From Treponema socranskii subsp. paredis ATCC 35535 (lineage in GTDB: Bacteria > Spirochaetota > Spirochaetia > Treponematales > Treponemataceae): a stretch of 64,000 bases of DNA. Position 1 is the first letter of the stretch. Every line of letters begins with the position of its first letter. A model generated the notes under the pieces. The model saw only the letters and a list, made by a program, of their open reading frames with translations, was not told where the DNA came from and did no database searches. The stretch spans positions 1,945,923-2,009,922 of the forward strand of contig KE332515.1 of NCBI GenBank assembly GCA_000413015.1. Direction: 5' to 3'. A program made the position numbers and the translations under genes. Of this stretch, positions 1 to 8,475 are shown piece after piece.

Positions 1-1
1 C

Positions 2-652
2 GGTGTGCTTGAAGGAGCAAAAGAGGGTCTCATCCTTATCGATATGTCTTCGATCGCTCCGCTTGCCAGCAAAGAGATCTGTGAAGCCTGTAAGAAAAAA
101 GGCGTCCGTATGCTCGATGCTCCCGTTTCCGGAGGAGAACCGAAAGCCATAGACGGAAGTCTTTCGATTATGGTTGGCGGCAATAAAGCGTTGTTCGAAG
201 AGATGAAACCGATCCTTTCGTGTATGGGTGCTTCAATCGTTTTGTGCGGAGATGTCGGCGCAGGCAATACCACAAAACTTGCAAATCAAATGATCGTTGC
301 GGGTAATATCGCGGTTTTGGCGGAAGCGCTTACGCTTGCAAAAAAAGCGGGTGTCGACCCTGAAACGGTTTTTCAGGCAATCAAAGGCGGTCTTGCCGGC
401 TCGACGGTTATGAACGCAAAGGCGCCGATGATGATCGAAGGAAATTTCAAGCCGGGTTTCAGAATCGATCTGCACATTAAAGATTTGAATAACGCGCTTG
501 AGACAGGTCACAAAGTAGGAGCACCTATGCTCCTTACGGCGAACGTTCAGGAAATGTTCGAAATTCTCCATGCGGACGGATGCGGTTCGGACGATCACAG
601 CGGACTTGCAAAATATTATGCAAAGATTTCCGGTTCTAAAATAGGAAAGTAA
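2..652 (+). CDS. 2-hydroxy-3-oxopropionate reductase-like beta-hydroxyacid dehydrogenase (5' end outside window)
   Basis: The frame is open from the first base, so the N-terminal Rossmann domain with the NAD(P)-binding GxGxxG lies outside the window and only about 217 residues remain. Visible are the family substrate-binding stretch DAPVSGGEPKAIDGSL and the helix GAGNTTKLANQ, whose lysine aligns with the catalytic Lys of the GarR/3-hydroxyisobutyrate dehydrogenase family. The C-terminal all-helical domain follows and ends in KISGSKIGK. The family reduces tartronate semialdehyde or oxidises related beta-hydroxyacids in the cytoplasm. It lies 11 bases upstream of a TRAP transporter operon, which suggests the imported substrate is a hydroxy- or sugar acid. 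The exact substrate cannot be read from the sequence. Confidence 0.85.
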   Translation, partial: GVLEGAKEGLILIDMSSIAPLASKEICEACKKKGVRMLDAPVSGGEPKAIDGSLSIMVGGNKALFEEMKPILSCMGASIVLCGDVGAGNTTKLANQMIVAGNIAVLAEALTLAKKAGVDPETVFQAIKGGLAGSTVMNAKAPMMIEGNFKPGFRIDLHIKDLNNALETGHKVGAPMLLTANVQEMFEILHADGCGSDDHSGLAKYYAKISGSKIGK

Positions 653-663
653 AGGAGGTTTCT

Positions 664-1788
664 ATGAAATGTACGGTAAAAACACTGCTCGCGGCAGTCG
701 CATTGGCAACGCTGGTTTTCGCCGGCTGTAAAAAACGCGCCGATGTGTCGGGAGCTCCCGCAGCTTCGGAAAAAGCGGGTATAGGAGATGTTTCGCTCAG
801 AAATTCCGATACGTCAAAAGCCGATGTCATTATCAGATTTTGCTATTACGATACCGCGACGTGGCCGAATATCGCACGCCTTCCGCTGCCGGAACACGCT
901 TATGCGCTCACATTCAAAAGTATGGTCGAATCGCTTTCCAATAATACAATCGCCGTCGAATTGTATCCGGGAAATATGCTCGGCGATACGAAAGCGACGA
1001 TGGAAATGTGCATGTCGGGCAGTATCGAAATGGTAACCTGTACAGGAACCGTTTCGGCTTTAATGCCGGAACTTCAAGTTATTTTTCTCCCGTATGTTTT
1101 TAAGGGCGATGAAGTCGCATGGGATTTTTTTGATAACAGTCCCATGTGGAAACGCATGTGCAAAGAGCTTGAGAAAAAAAGCGGTATGCGCATGATTTCC
1201 GTCGGGCAAAACGGAACGCGCCATTTTACGAACAACGTGCGCCCCGTTCATTCACCGAAAGATATGAAAGGTTTGAAATTTCGCGTCATGCAGAGCCCGA
1301 TCTATGTCAAGATGGTCGAAGCTATGGGAGCAAGCGCAACGCCTCTCGCATCGGGAGAAATCTATACGGCATGCCAGACGAACGTCGTTGACGGACAGGA
1401 AAATCCCGTGTGGAACATCGTCGCAAATAAATGGTACGAGGTACAAAAATACATCACGCTTGACGGACATACGTGGAGTGAAAACTTCGTTATGATCAAC
1501 TCGAAGTTCTGGAATAAGCTTACTTCCGATCAACAGCGCATTATCGAGCGTGCTGCCTATCATGCACAACAGGCAGACCGTGCGGCCGAAGATCTTGCTT
1601 CGCGTGTTCTCGACTTCGATGTTATCCGCCAGACGATGGAAGTATATGTTCCGACGGCTGAAGAACTGAAAGAATTTCAGGATGCGGCAGCTCCGACGTA
1701 TACGTGGCTTCGGGGACAAGTCGGCGATGCCGTCGTCGACGAATTCCTTGCTGAAATCAAAAAATCGGAAGTGAAATACGGATATTGA
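664..1788 (+). CDS. dctP: TRAP transporter substrate-binding lipoprotein, DctP family
   Basis: A 374-residue protein with a strong Shine-Dalgarno (AAAGGAGG) just before the ATG. The signal peptide ends in the lipobox LVFAGC, so it is probably anchored to the outer face of the inner membrane. The body has the DctP fold features: an N-terminal lobe with the segment YPGNMLGDTKATMEMCMSGS, and the helix/hinge segment DMKGLKFRVMQSP, which carries the arginine that in this family usually binds the substrate carboxylate. TRAP systems use Na+ gradients to import carboxylates such as C4-dicarboxylates and sugar acids. The reductase gene upstream and dctQM downstream support one uptake/catabolism unit. 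A hairpin and repeat A lie between this gene and dctQ. Confidence 0.92.
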   Translation: MKCTVKTLLAAVALATLVFAGCKKRADVSGAPAASEKAGIGDVSLRNSDTSKADVIIRFCYYDTATWPNIARLPLPEHAYALTFKSMVESLSNNTIAVELYPGNMLGDTKATMEMCMSGSIEMVTCTGTVSALMPELQVIFLPYVFKGDEVAWDFFDNSPMWKRMCKELEKKSGMRMISVGQNGTRHFTNNVRPVHSPKDMKGLKFRVMQSPIYVKMVEAMGASATPLASGEIYTACQTNVVDGQENPVWNIVANKWYEVQKYITLDGHTWSENFVMINSKFWNKLTSDQQRIIERAAYHAQQADRAAEDLASRVLDFDVIRQTMEVYVPTAEELKEFQDAAAPTYTWLRGQVGDAVVDEFLAEIKKSEVKYGY

Positions 1789-1804
1789 TCTGATCGTTAA
1801 GGAA

Positions 1805-1834
1805 ACTGTCCGAAAACATCTGTTTTTGGACAGT
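1805..1834 (+). other. 14-bp hairpin just after dctP
   Basis: ACTGTCC (1805-1811) plus GAAAACA pairs with TGTTTTT plus GGACAGT (1821-1834) around a 2-base loop, with one G-U pair. There is no U-tract, so it is more likely an mRNA-stabilising or processing hairpin than a full terminator. That would favour higher expression of the binding protein than of the membrane subunits, but this is inference. Confidence 0.5.
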
Positions 1835-1851
1835 CCCTGAAATGGTGGGTG

Positions 1852-2038
1852 CTTTTAACCTCAGAAAAATTGTACGGCGGGTAAATCTTCGGATTTAGGA
1901 GCAGTACAATTAATGCGCGAGCCCCGCAACGAGCGCGTAAGCGCGAAGTTTCGAGCGGCGCACACGTATATCCGCGAGTTTCCGAAAAAAACTCGCAGTT
2001 AAAAGCGCCGTACGATTTCAGCGGCGTTTTTAACCTCC
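1852..2038 (-). repeat. Dispersed repeat family A, copy 1
   Basis: Read on the minus strand, this segment matches two tandem copies at 62503-62826. Shared words include aaatccgaagattta, ctgctcctaa, gaaactcgcggat and gtgtgcgccgct. It consists of nested inverted repeats: GCGCCG/CGGCGC near one end, AAACTCG/CGAGTTT, and an AATTGTAC/GTACAATT pair around a short AAATC-CGAA-GATTT hairpin. No coding potential is seen. It splits the TRAP operon between dctP and dctQ. Confidence 0.75.
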
Positions 2039-2065
2039 GTCAATTTTATTGAAAAGGAAATATAT

Positions 2066-2569
2066 ATGGATATCGTCGACAAAATATGCAAAACGACGGC
2101 AAAAATTGCAACCGTACTTTCGGGGCTTTTGCTTTTATCGGTTTTTGTCGTTCTCTTTATCGAAATAAGCGGACGTTTTATGGGAAAGAGTCCTTCATGG
2201 ACGGAAGAATTGTCGCGCTGGGGACTGATTGCCATGTGTTTCAGCGGAGCGAGTGCTGCGCTGTACAATAAATCGCATGTCGGTGTAAATATCATCGTTA
2301 CCCGGCTGCCGTTTCCCGTTGCGAGAATCTGCACTGCAATCGCATATCTGTGCGGCATAACGCTGTGTATTTTTTTCGGCTATTATTGTTTTTTGGCTGC
2401 AATGCGTACCGTCAATCTGAAAGGCGATATCATTCCCGTATCCATGATTTATGTGAAAATGTTTTTGCCTCTCGGTTTTTTTATGATGTTCATCCAGCTT
2501 CTGGGCGGATTGATAAAATTATTCGATAAGCGGCTTACGGCGATTGCCGACGCGACAATCGGAAGTTAA
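2066..2569 (+). CDS. dctQ: TRAP transporter small permease, DctQ family
   Basis: A 167-residue integral membrane protein with about four hydrophobic segments (roughly residues 15-38, 50-70, 80-110 and 125-150). It carries the family signature around FIEISGRFMGKSPSWTEELS, where the TM1-TM2 loop has the typical W-T-E-E-L-[AS]-R sequence. The ATG at 2066 is preceded by AAAAGGA at normal spacing. DctQ pairs with DctM to form the membrane domain of the Na+-coupled TRAP importer fed by the DctP lipoprotein. The dctM start lies 10 bases after its stop, consistent with one transcript. Confidence 0.9.
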   Translation: MDIVDKICKTTAKIATVLSGLLLLSVFVVLFIEISGRFMGKSPSWTEELSRWGLIAMCFSGASAALYNKSHVGVNIIVTRLPFPVARICTAIAYLCGITLCIFFGYYCFLAAMRTVNLKGDIIPVSMIYVKMFLPLGFFMMFIQLLGGLIKLFDKRLTAIADATIGS

Positions 2570-2579
2570 GGCGGAAACT

Positions 2580-3860
2580 ATGAGTATATTGATTTTAATC
2601 TTCGTACTTCTTTTGGTAATCGGTTTGCCGATCGCATTTGTCCTCGGGGGAACGTCTCTTTTTTATTTTTTCTTTTTAAGCAAAGTTCCGATGGAAATGA
2701 TCGGACAAAAATTATATGCCGGCATCGATAACTTCGTTTTGCTGGCGATTCCGTTTTTTATACTTGCCGGTGAATTGATGAATCGGTCGAAAATTACCGA
2801 TGCCCTTATCGAATTTTCAAGGATTCTGGTCGGAAAGATTCCGGGAGCGCTTGCGCAGGTGAATATCGTTGCGAGCGTTTTCTTTGCCGGCATAACCGGC
2901 GCGGGAGTCGCCGATACTGCTGCACTCGGTTCCATTTTGATTCCCGCGATGACGAAAGAAGGTTATACGCCCGAATATTCGGCGGCTGTCACGTGTACGT
3001 CATCGGTTATCGGCCCCATCATTCCTCCGTCGATCGTTATGATCATCTACGCGACGTGTACCGGTGAATCCGTCGGTGCTCTGTTTGCGGCGGGATTTAT
3101 TCCCGGTTTGATGATCGCTCTCGCGCTGATGATTATGTGCTTTTACTATGCGATTAAACAGCACCATCCCCGCAGAACGGAAAAACTTACGGCGAAATTT
3201 GTCGTGACGACATTGCGGAAATCAATCGTTGCGCTTTTATGCCCGATAATTCTCATTGTCGGAATTTTTTCCGGTTACTTCACTCCGACGGAAGCTGCCG
3301 CGGTTGCGTGTCTCTATGCGATTATTGCGGGTATGTTTATACTGAAAACTCTGACACTGAAAGATATTTGGGAAAGTTTAAAGATAAGCGTCGTTGCCGG
3401 TTCCGTCATCTTATTGCTCATCTCTATGGCCGCTCTCTTTGCACAAGTACTTTCGATAGAGCGCGTTCCCGCCGCAATCGCGACCGGCATTCTCGCCTTT
3501 ACGCAGAACAAATACGTATTTTTACTTATTATGAACGGCGTTTTGCTTATCGCGGGTATGCTCCTCGATGCAGGTGTCAATGTCATGCTCATTGCTCCGA
3601 TCCTCTTGCCTGTTGCGATTCGGCTCGGTATTACACCGCTGCACTTTGCGTTGGTGCTCCTTGTCAATCTCAATATCGGACTCGTAACTCCTCCGATGGG
3701 TGTATGCCTTTTTGCTGCCGCTCCCATAGCTCGCGTAAGCTTTGAAAGGGTTGCGAAGGCGTCGCTGCCGTTTATCGCCGCCGAATTCGTTGCGCTGTTG
3801 ATTATGACCTATGTTCCCGAATTGATTTTATTTGTTCCGCGCCTGCTAGGCTATCTGTAA
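2580..3860 (+). CDS. dctM: TRAP transporter large permease, DctM family
   Basis: A 426-residue polytopic protein with about twelve membrane segments. The ATG at 2580 (MSILILIFVLLL) is preferred over an in-frame upstream codon that would overlap dctQ and add a hydrophilic tail. Family motifs are present: GIDNFVLLAIPFFILAGELM, the GITGAGVADTAALGSILIPA region, and NIGLVTPPMGVCLF near the C-terminus, where the two re-entrant hairpins of the elevator transporter form the substrate and Na+ sites. It is the catalytic membrane subunit of the TRAP system begun by dctP and dctQ. An intrinsic terminator shared with the convergent rny gene follows. Confidence 0.92.
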   Translation: MSILILIFVLLLVIGLPIAFVLGGTSLFYFFFLSKVPMEMIGQKLYAGIDNFVLLAIPFFILAGELMNRSKITDALIEFSRILVGKIPGALAQVNIVASVFFAGITGAGVADTAALGSILIPAMTKEGYTPEYSAAVTCTSSVIGPIIPPSIVMIIYATCTGESVGALFAAGFIPGLMIALALMIMCFYYAIKQHHPRRTEKLTAKFVVTTLRKSIVALLCPIILIVGIFSGYFTPTEAAAVACLYAIIAGMFILKTLTLKDIWESLKISVVAGSVILLLISMAALFAQVLSIERVPAAIATGILAFTQNKYVFLLIMNGVLLIAGMLLDAGVNVMLIAPILLPVAIRLGITPLHFALVLLVNLNIGLVTPPMGVCLFAAAPIARVSFERVAKASLPFIAAEFVALLIMTYVPELILFVPRLLGYL

Positions 3861-3934
3861 TCTCCATCTTAGCGTCAGCGGCGGACAATGGAAAGGCGTT
3901 TTGCTGTCGGTATGCGGTGAAATCGTTTAAAAAC

Positions 3935-3971
3935 AAAAAAGGCTTTGCAAAAATTGCAAAGCCTTTTTTAT
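3935..3971. terminator. Bidirectional intrinsic terminator between dctM and rny
   Basis: A perfect 10-bp stem GGCTTTGCAA / TTGCAAAGCC with a 3-base loop (3941-3963), preceded by an A-run and followed by a T-run. It can therefore terminate transcription on both strands and serves the convergent genes dctM and rny. Confidence 0.9.
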
Positions 3972-3977
3972 CCGTTT

Positions 3978-5510
3978 TTACCGCGCGTACTCGACGATGC
4001 GCGTTTCGCGTATCATCGTGATTCTGATCCTGCCCGGATAGCGCAGATCCGATTCGATCTGTTTTGCGATATTCCGTGCGAGCGGTTTTACCTCTTCGTC
4101 GCCCACTTTCGCGTTGTCGACGAGAATGCGCAGTTCGCGGCCGGCTTGAATCGCGTACGCTTTTTCTACGCCGGAAAAACGTTCCGCCGTCTGTTCGAGG
4201 TTTTCAAGACGCTTGACGTAATTGTCGATCGTTTCTCGCCGTGCTCCCGGCCGCGCGGCCGAAATGGCATCCGCGATCTGTACGTACACCGCTTCCGTAC
4301 TTGTCGGTTCGATGTCGTTGTGGTGAGCGGCGATCGCGTTGATGACGCGGGGATCTTCGCCCATTTTCCGTGCGATTTCCGCGCCGATTTCCGCGTGATT
4401 TTGATCGCTTTCCGTTTCGGCTCCCTTGCCGATGTCGTGGAGCAGCGCCGCGCGTTTTGCAAGTTCGCGGTTTCCGCCGATTTCCGCAGCGAGGGCGGCT
4501 GCGATCATCGCCACTTCTTTAGAGTGCGTGAGTACGTTTTGCCCGTAGCTCGTGCGGAAATAAAGCCGTCCGAGCGCCCGCACGCCTTCGGTGGGCATGT
4601 TGTGGATGCCCAAATCGAACAGTGCTTTTTCGCCTTCTTCGTAAATCTTATTTTGCACCTCGTGCGTAACTTTTTGCACGATTTCTTCGATGCGCGCGGG
4701 GTGAATGCGGCCGTCGGATATGAGCCTTTCGAGCGCCACTTTTGCGATTTCTTTGCGTACCGGATCGAAGCACGAAATGACGACCGCTTCCGGCGTATCG
4801 TCGATGATGATATCGACACCGGTGAGCGTTTCGAGCGTGCGGATATTGCGTCCTTCCCGCCCGATAATGCGGCCCTTCATTTCGTCGCTCGGAAGCGATA
4901 CCGTCGTAACGGTGATATCGCTCGTAACTTCCGGCGCGAGGCGCTGAACGATCGTTACGAGTACGTCGCGCGCCTTTTTTTCCGCCGTAAGCTGAGCTTC
5001 CTGCTCAATTTTATTGAGCAGCGCCTGCGCATCGTGGCGGGCGTCGTTTTCGAGGTTTTTGATGATAAGCTCTTTTGCCTGCTGCTGTGACAGCCCCGAC
5101 ACGTGTTCCAGACGCTTTCGGTATTCTTCTTCCTGTGTCATAACCGAGGCTTCACGCTTTTTCAGCGCTTCGACGCGGTCGGCAACTTCTTTGTCGCGCT
5201 TTTCATATTCGGCAGCCCGCTGATCGAGGAGCTCCTCTTTTTTATTTACGCGGGCTTCATAGCGCTGTACTTCGGCCCGTCGTTCTCTGTTTTCCCGTTC
5301 CTGCTGGTTTCGTTCCCGAATGAGTTCATCTTTTGCATTGAGCAAAATTTCTTTTTTCTGTGCTTCAGCTTCTCGAATTGCATCCTGTTTTACACGTTCA
5401 GCTTTTTGTTCTGACGCAGATAGTTGAAATCTGGCATACAGCCATCTAATAATCCATCCAAGAATAATTCCTGCAATCGGGAGAACAATGAATAAAATGA
5501 TAGTATTCAT
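3978..5510 (-). CDS. rny: Ribonuclease Y
   Basis: A 510-residue protein with the RNase Y order of parts. An N-terminal transmembrane helix (about residues 2-24) anchors it to the membrane. A long charged coiled coil (about 30-200) follows, then a KH RNA-binding domain with GRIIGREGRNIRTLE (about 213-227), and an HD phosphohydrolase domain with LLHDIGKG and the second metal-binding His in ITAHHND-like AIAAHHNDIEP. It is the membrane-bound endoribonuclease that starts mRNA decay in bacteria lacking RNase E. The length is typical. The start has AAGGAGA as Shine-Dalgarno, and a consensus promoter lies upstream. Confidence 0.96.
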   Translation of the reverse strand: MNTIILFIVLPIAGIILGWIIRWLYARFQLSASEQKAERVKQDAIREAEAQKKEILLNAKDELIRERNQQERENRERRAEVQRYEARVNKKEELLDQRAAEYEKRDKEVADRVEALKKREASVMTQEEEYRKRLEHVSGLSQQQAKELIIKNLENDARHDAQALLNKIEQEAQLTAEKKARDVLVTIVQRLAPEVTSDITVTTVSLPSDEMKGRIIGREGRNIRTLETLTGVDIIIDDTPEAVVISCFDPVRKEIAKVALERLISDGRIHPARIEEIVQKVTHEVQNKIYEEGEKALFDLGIHNMPTEGVRALGRLYFRTSYGQNVLTHSKEVAMIAAALAAEIGGNRELAKRAALLHDIGKGAETESDQNHAEIGAEIARKMGEDPRVINAIAAHHNDIEPTSTEAVYVQIADAISAARPGARRETIDNYVKRLENLEQTAERFSGVEKAYAIQAGRELRILVDNAKVGDEEVKPLARNIAKQIESDLRYPGRIRITMIRETRIVEYAR

Positions 5511-5552
5511 CTTTGTCTCCTTGTGTGCATGGTATAGAATAATTCAGTATAC

Positions 5553-5581
5553 ATAGTAACGTACAATCTTCAAAATGTCAA
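5553..5581 (-). promoter_or_regulatory. Sigma-70-type promoter for rny
   Basis: On the minus strand a perfect -35 TTGACA (5576-5581), a 17-bp spacer and -10 TACTAT (5553-5558). The ATG lies about 43 bases downstream of the -10. Confidence 0.7.
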
Positions 5582-5661
5582 ACCGAAAACGAAAAGATTT
5601 ACGTGCATTTATAGGTAAAACGGAGGAATTTTGAGAGAAAAAGAGGAAAAATTGAAAAGAA

Positions 5662-5746
5662 GATGAACAAAGACGGTCGGATTTGAACCGACTGCCACAG
5701 GATAACCTGCCTTAGCTCCTATATCGGGATTCTTTCTTTATTCATC
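5662..5746 (-). ncRNA. tRNA-like element or degenerate tRNA, 85 nt
   Basis: Read on the minus strand, an 11-base stem pairs GATGAATAAAG (5736-5746) with CTTTGTTCATC (5662-5672) with a single G-U. Inside is a perfect T-arm: GTCGG stem, 7-base loop TTCAAAT, CCGAC stem (5676-5692). There is also a TCCCGATATAGGA segment resembling a D-arm. The anticodon arm does not fold normally: only CAGG-TTAT-CCTG pairs, with a four-base loop. A conventional 7-bp acceptor pairs at about five positions. It could be a decayed tRNA, an att-site remnant or an unrelated structured RNA. The rest of the 5511-5899 gap shows only the rny promoter and a GCCG...CGGC hairpin near 5783. Confidence 0.35.
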
Positions 5747-5899
5747 GTGAAGGATTTGCATACGCGAGCAATGCCGGAAAGCGGCCGTTTGAAGTACTCC
5801 GCATCGATACAAGTCTTTCATGAACGATAATACAACAGCTTTCGTATAAAATCAAGTGTTTACGTATGTTTTTTTTATTTATTTTACCATTTATTCGAT

Positions 5900-6835
5900 T
5901 CAGTCGATAAACAGCGGTGTCGACAGATAGCGGTCGGCGGAATCGGGAAGCAAAACGACGATCGTTTTATTTTTAAATTCCTGCCGCTTGGCGATTTCGT
6001 ATGAGGCATAGAGCGCTGCGCCGGAGGAGATGCCGGCAAGTATGCCTTCCGTTTTTCCGAATTCTCTTGCAGCGGAAAACGCATCTTCGTTTTTAACGGC
6101 TATGACTTCGTCGTAGATTTTTTTGTCGAGCGTTTCGGGAATAAAGTTCGCACCGAGTCCTTGCAGTTTATGCGATCCGGCATAGCCTTTTGAAAGAAGC
6201 GGGGATGCGGCAGGTTCGACAGCAAAGATTTTTATGCGTTTGTTTTTCGAGCGCAAAAACTTTCCGGCGCCCGAAAGGGTGCCGCCCGTACCGATGCCCG
6301 CTACAAAGGCATCGACGTGTCCGCCCGAATCTTCCCAAATCTCGGGACCGGTCGTTTTAAAATGCGTATCGGGATTTACGGGATTGGTAAACTGACTCGG
6401 AATAAAGCTGTGCGGCGTTTCCTTTGCGATTTTTTCGGCTTTATCGACCGCACCTTTCATACCGAGAGCGCCGTCGGTAAGTACGATTTCAGCGCCGTAC
6501 GCTTTCAGTAAATTGCGCCGTTCGACGGACATCGTTTCCGGCATCGTCAAAATAAGGCGCAGACCGCAGCTCGCGCACACCGATGCGAGGCCTATACCCG
6601 TATTGCCACTCGTCGGTTCGATGACTACCGAATCTTTTTTAATTTTGCCGGTTTTTATCCCGTCGTCTATCATAGACTTTGCAATGCGGTCTTTTACGCT
6701 GCCGGCAGGGTTCAAATATTCGAGCTTTACGAGAATGCGCGCATGAAGTGCAAGCCGCCTTTGCGTATTTTTGATTTCGACGAGCGGCGTGTGCCCGATG
6801 AGATCGGTTATTTTCGATGCGATTTTTTCGGCCAT
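5900..6835 (-). CDS. cysK: Cysteine synthase (O-acetylserine sulfhydrylase)
   Basis: A 311-residue PLP enzyme of the CysK/CysM family, making L-cysteine from O-acetylserine and sulfide in the cytoplasm. The PLP lysine lies in NPAGSVKDRIAKSMI. The substrate loop TSGNTGIG and the phosphate-binding glycine loop GIGTGGTLSGAG are both intact. The C-terminus is STPLFID. The start lies 6 bases after the stop of the rrf2 gene and has no clear Shine-Dalgarno of its own, so translation is probably coupled. The pairing with an Rrf2 regulator resembles CymR- or IscR-type control of cysteine and Fe-S supply. The organisation is seen; the control is inferred. Confidence 0.95.
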   Translation of the reverse strand: MAEKIASKITDLIGHTPLVEIKNTQRRLALHARILVKLEYLNPAGSVKDRIAKSMIDDGIKTGKIKKDSVVIEPTSGNTGIGLASVCASCGLRLILTMPETMSVERRNLLKAYGAEIVLTDGALGMKGAVDKAEKIAKETPHSFIPSQFTNPVNPDTHFKTTGPEIWEDSGGHVDAFVAGIGTGGTLSGAGKFLRSKNKRIKIFAVEPAASPLLSKGYAGSHKLQGLGANFIPETLDKKIYDEVIAVKNEDAFSAAREFGKTEGILAGISSGAALYASYEIAKRQEFKNKTIVVLLPDSADRYLSTPLFID

Positions 6836-6841
6836 ATTGTT

Positions 6842-7270
6842 TTAAATGCTGTAATCGACAGGTTCGGGAGCAGCGGTAAGCTGATCGAGTGTTATGCCGT
6901 CGAGATATGAATTGATCGTTTTTTCAAGACCTTCCCACAATTTGAGGGTTGCGCATATTGACCGTCTGCAGCATTCGTTCGCTTCATTTTCCAAACAGCT
7001 CACCGGCGCCAAATCGCCTTCGGTGATGCGCAGTATTTCGCCGACGGTGTATTGGTTTTGCGGACGCGCAAGTTTGTATCCGCCTTGCGGTCCGCGCACG
7101 CTTTGCAAAAGCCCGTATTTGCTCAAAAGCGAAGTGATCTGTTCGAGATATTTTATCGAAATGCTTTGCCGTTCCGATATGTCTTTTAAAGGGATAAATT
7201 CGTCCTGTTTGTGCTGCGCCAAGTCGATCATAAAGCGGAGCGCATATCTGCCGCGTGTTGATATTTTCAT
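6842..7270 (-). CDS. Rrf2-family transcriptional regulator (IscR/CymR-like)
   Basis: A 142-residue protein with the Rrf2 start MKISTRGRYALRFMIDLAQH and a winged-helix DNA-binding domain (SIKYLEQITSLLSKYGLLQ, then the wing SVRGPQGGYKLAR). The C-terminal half has a cysteine group, C-x7-C-C-x4-C (about residues 92-106), in the place where IscR holds its Fe-S cluster, so a redox- or Fe-S-sensing role is plausible. It heads an operon with cysK. A good promoter sits 20 bases upstream of the start, with an AT-rich near-palindrome inside the spacer that could be its own operator. Confidence 0.88.
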   Translation of the reverse strand: MKISTRGRYALRFMIDLAQHKQDEFIPLKDISERQSISIKYLEQITSLLSKYGLLQSVRGPQGGYKLARPQNQYTVGEILRITEGDLAPVSCLENEANECCRRSICATLKLWEGLEKTINSYLDGITLDQLTAAPEPVDYSI

Positions 7271-7289
7271 ATTTTCCTACTGAGAAACT

Positions 7290-7318
7290 AGTATATCCGA
7301 TTATATCGATTTTGTAAA
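7290..7318 (-). promoter_or_regulatory. Promoter and possible Rrf2 operator of rrf2-cysK
   Basis: On the minus strand -35 TTTACA (7313-7318), 17-bp spacer, -10 TATACT (7290-7295). The spacer contains the AT-rich word cgatataatcggatat, which resembles Rrf2-type sites. AGGAAAAT precedes the ATG. Confidence 0.6.
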
Positions 7319-7493
7319 GAAAAAAGGGAGGAAAGAAGCCGATACATTGTACGGTGAAACTAAGGAACTGTATTTTCGGAAAACTTTCCGAATTTTGTTA
7401 AATTTGCAGTAGCACATAAATATTAATTTCTGAAAGACAAGCTCGCGTTTAACGAAATCGCACTAATTGAAAAATAAAATATTTTCTTGCCGT

Positions 7494-8471
7494 TTACAGT
7501 TCCACGACGATTTTGCCGTTTACCTTGCCGCCGTCGCATGCTTCGCAGGCTTTTCCAATATCGCGGAAAGCAAACTTTTCTCCGACAAGAGGATTTAATT
7601 TGTGTTCGGCTAAAAAAGCGAAAATCGAATCGATGTCGGCTTGTGTCGGGAAATTGCTGTGAAAGCCGGTAAGATACACGCCGCTCGGAATTTCCTGAAT
7701 GGGAGCAAAATTGTCAAGTGCAAACACGCCGCCGAGCACACCCGTATTACAGACGATGCCGCCTGAAGCGGTACACCGCAACGTATCGCGCAAGGTTTTA
7801 CAGCCGACCAGTTCCAAAACTTTATTAAAGCGGCCTTGATATTTTTCGTTCAGATTGCCGTCGTCCAAAATACACTCGTCCGCTCCCGCATTTTTAAGCA
7901 AATTCAATTTGCTTTCACGGTGAGTTGTAGCGGCAACACGGCAGCCTATCGCTTTTGCAATTTGAATTGAAGCGTAACCGAGTGCACAGGTGCCGCCGCG
8001 GATTAAAAGCGTGTTATCTTTTTGCAGCCGCAAACAGCGGAACAAAGAACCCCACGCGGTAAAATATGTTTCAGGAACAGCGGCGATATCCGTCCATGCC
8101 ATATCGGACTGTATTGCAAAAACATGGTGAAAAGGAAGCAGGGCATATTCGGCATAGCTGCCGTTGAAGCTGCGCCCCATTCCTCCCATCAGTGCAACAA
8201 TTTTTTGTCCGTTAGAAAAATGAGTATCGGAAGCATCGGCAATTTCGCCTACGCATTCGATCCCCGGAATGATCGGCTTTTGTATGTAGTCATGTTCAAT
8301 TTCAAATTGCCGTAAGATTTGTTCGGAGTGGTTGAGTCCGAATGCATGGATCTTTACGAGTACCCATCCGCTCTTTACAGCAGGAACGGGAACATCGGTT
8401 AAAACAATGTCTTTTGCCGCGGTCGGTTCGGTCAGTACCACGGCCTTCATCGTCTTCGGTATTGTATGCAT
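7494..8471 (-). CDS. MDR-superfamily oxidoreductase (zinc-independent quinone oxidoreductase-like)
   Basis: A 325-residue medium-chain dehydrogenase/reductase. The N-terminal GroES-like part has GLNHSEQILRQ and PIIPGIECVGEI. The nucleotide-binding domain has RGGTCALGYASIQIAKAIG, close to the AxxGxVG motif of quinone oxidoreductases. The structural-zinc cysteine cluster of true alcohol dehydrogenases is missing. It probably reduces quinones or activated alkenes with NAD(P)H; the substrate is unknown. The ATG at 8471 is chosen over the adjoining GTG because AGAAGG is well spaced from it. That Shine-Dalgarno lies in the terminal sequence of repeat B copy 1. Confidence 0.82.
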   Translation of the reverse strand: MHTIPKTMKAVVLTEPTAAKDIVLTDVPVPAVKSGWVLVKIHAFGLNHSEQILRQFEIEHDYIQKPIIPGIECVGEIADASDTHFSNGQKIVALMGGMGRSFNGSYAEYALLPFHHVFAIQSDMAWTDIAAVPETYFTAWGSLFRCLRLQKDNTLLIRGGTCALGYASIQIAKAIGCRVAATTHRESKLNLLKNAGADECILDDGNLNEKYQGRFNKVLELVGCKTLRDTLRCTASGGIVCNTGVLGGVFALDNFAPIQEIPSGVYLTGFHSNFPTQADIDSIFAFLAEHKLNPLVGEKFAFRDIGKACEACDGGKVNGKIVVEL

Positions 8472-8475
8472 CACA

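Noticed and set aside
5640..5830. tmRNA or a standard tRNA
   Set aside because: There is no tag reading frame or typical tmRNA 5' end, and the anticodon arm does not fold as a tRNA. It is kept only as a tRNA-like element.
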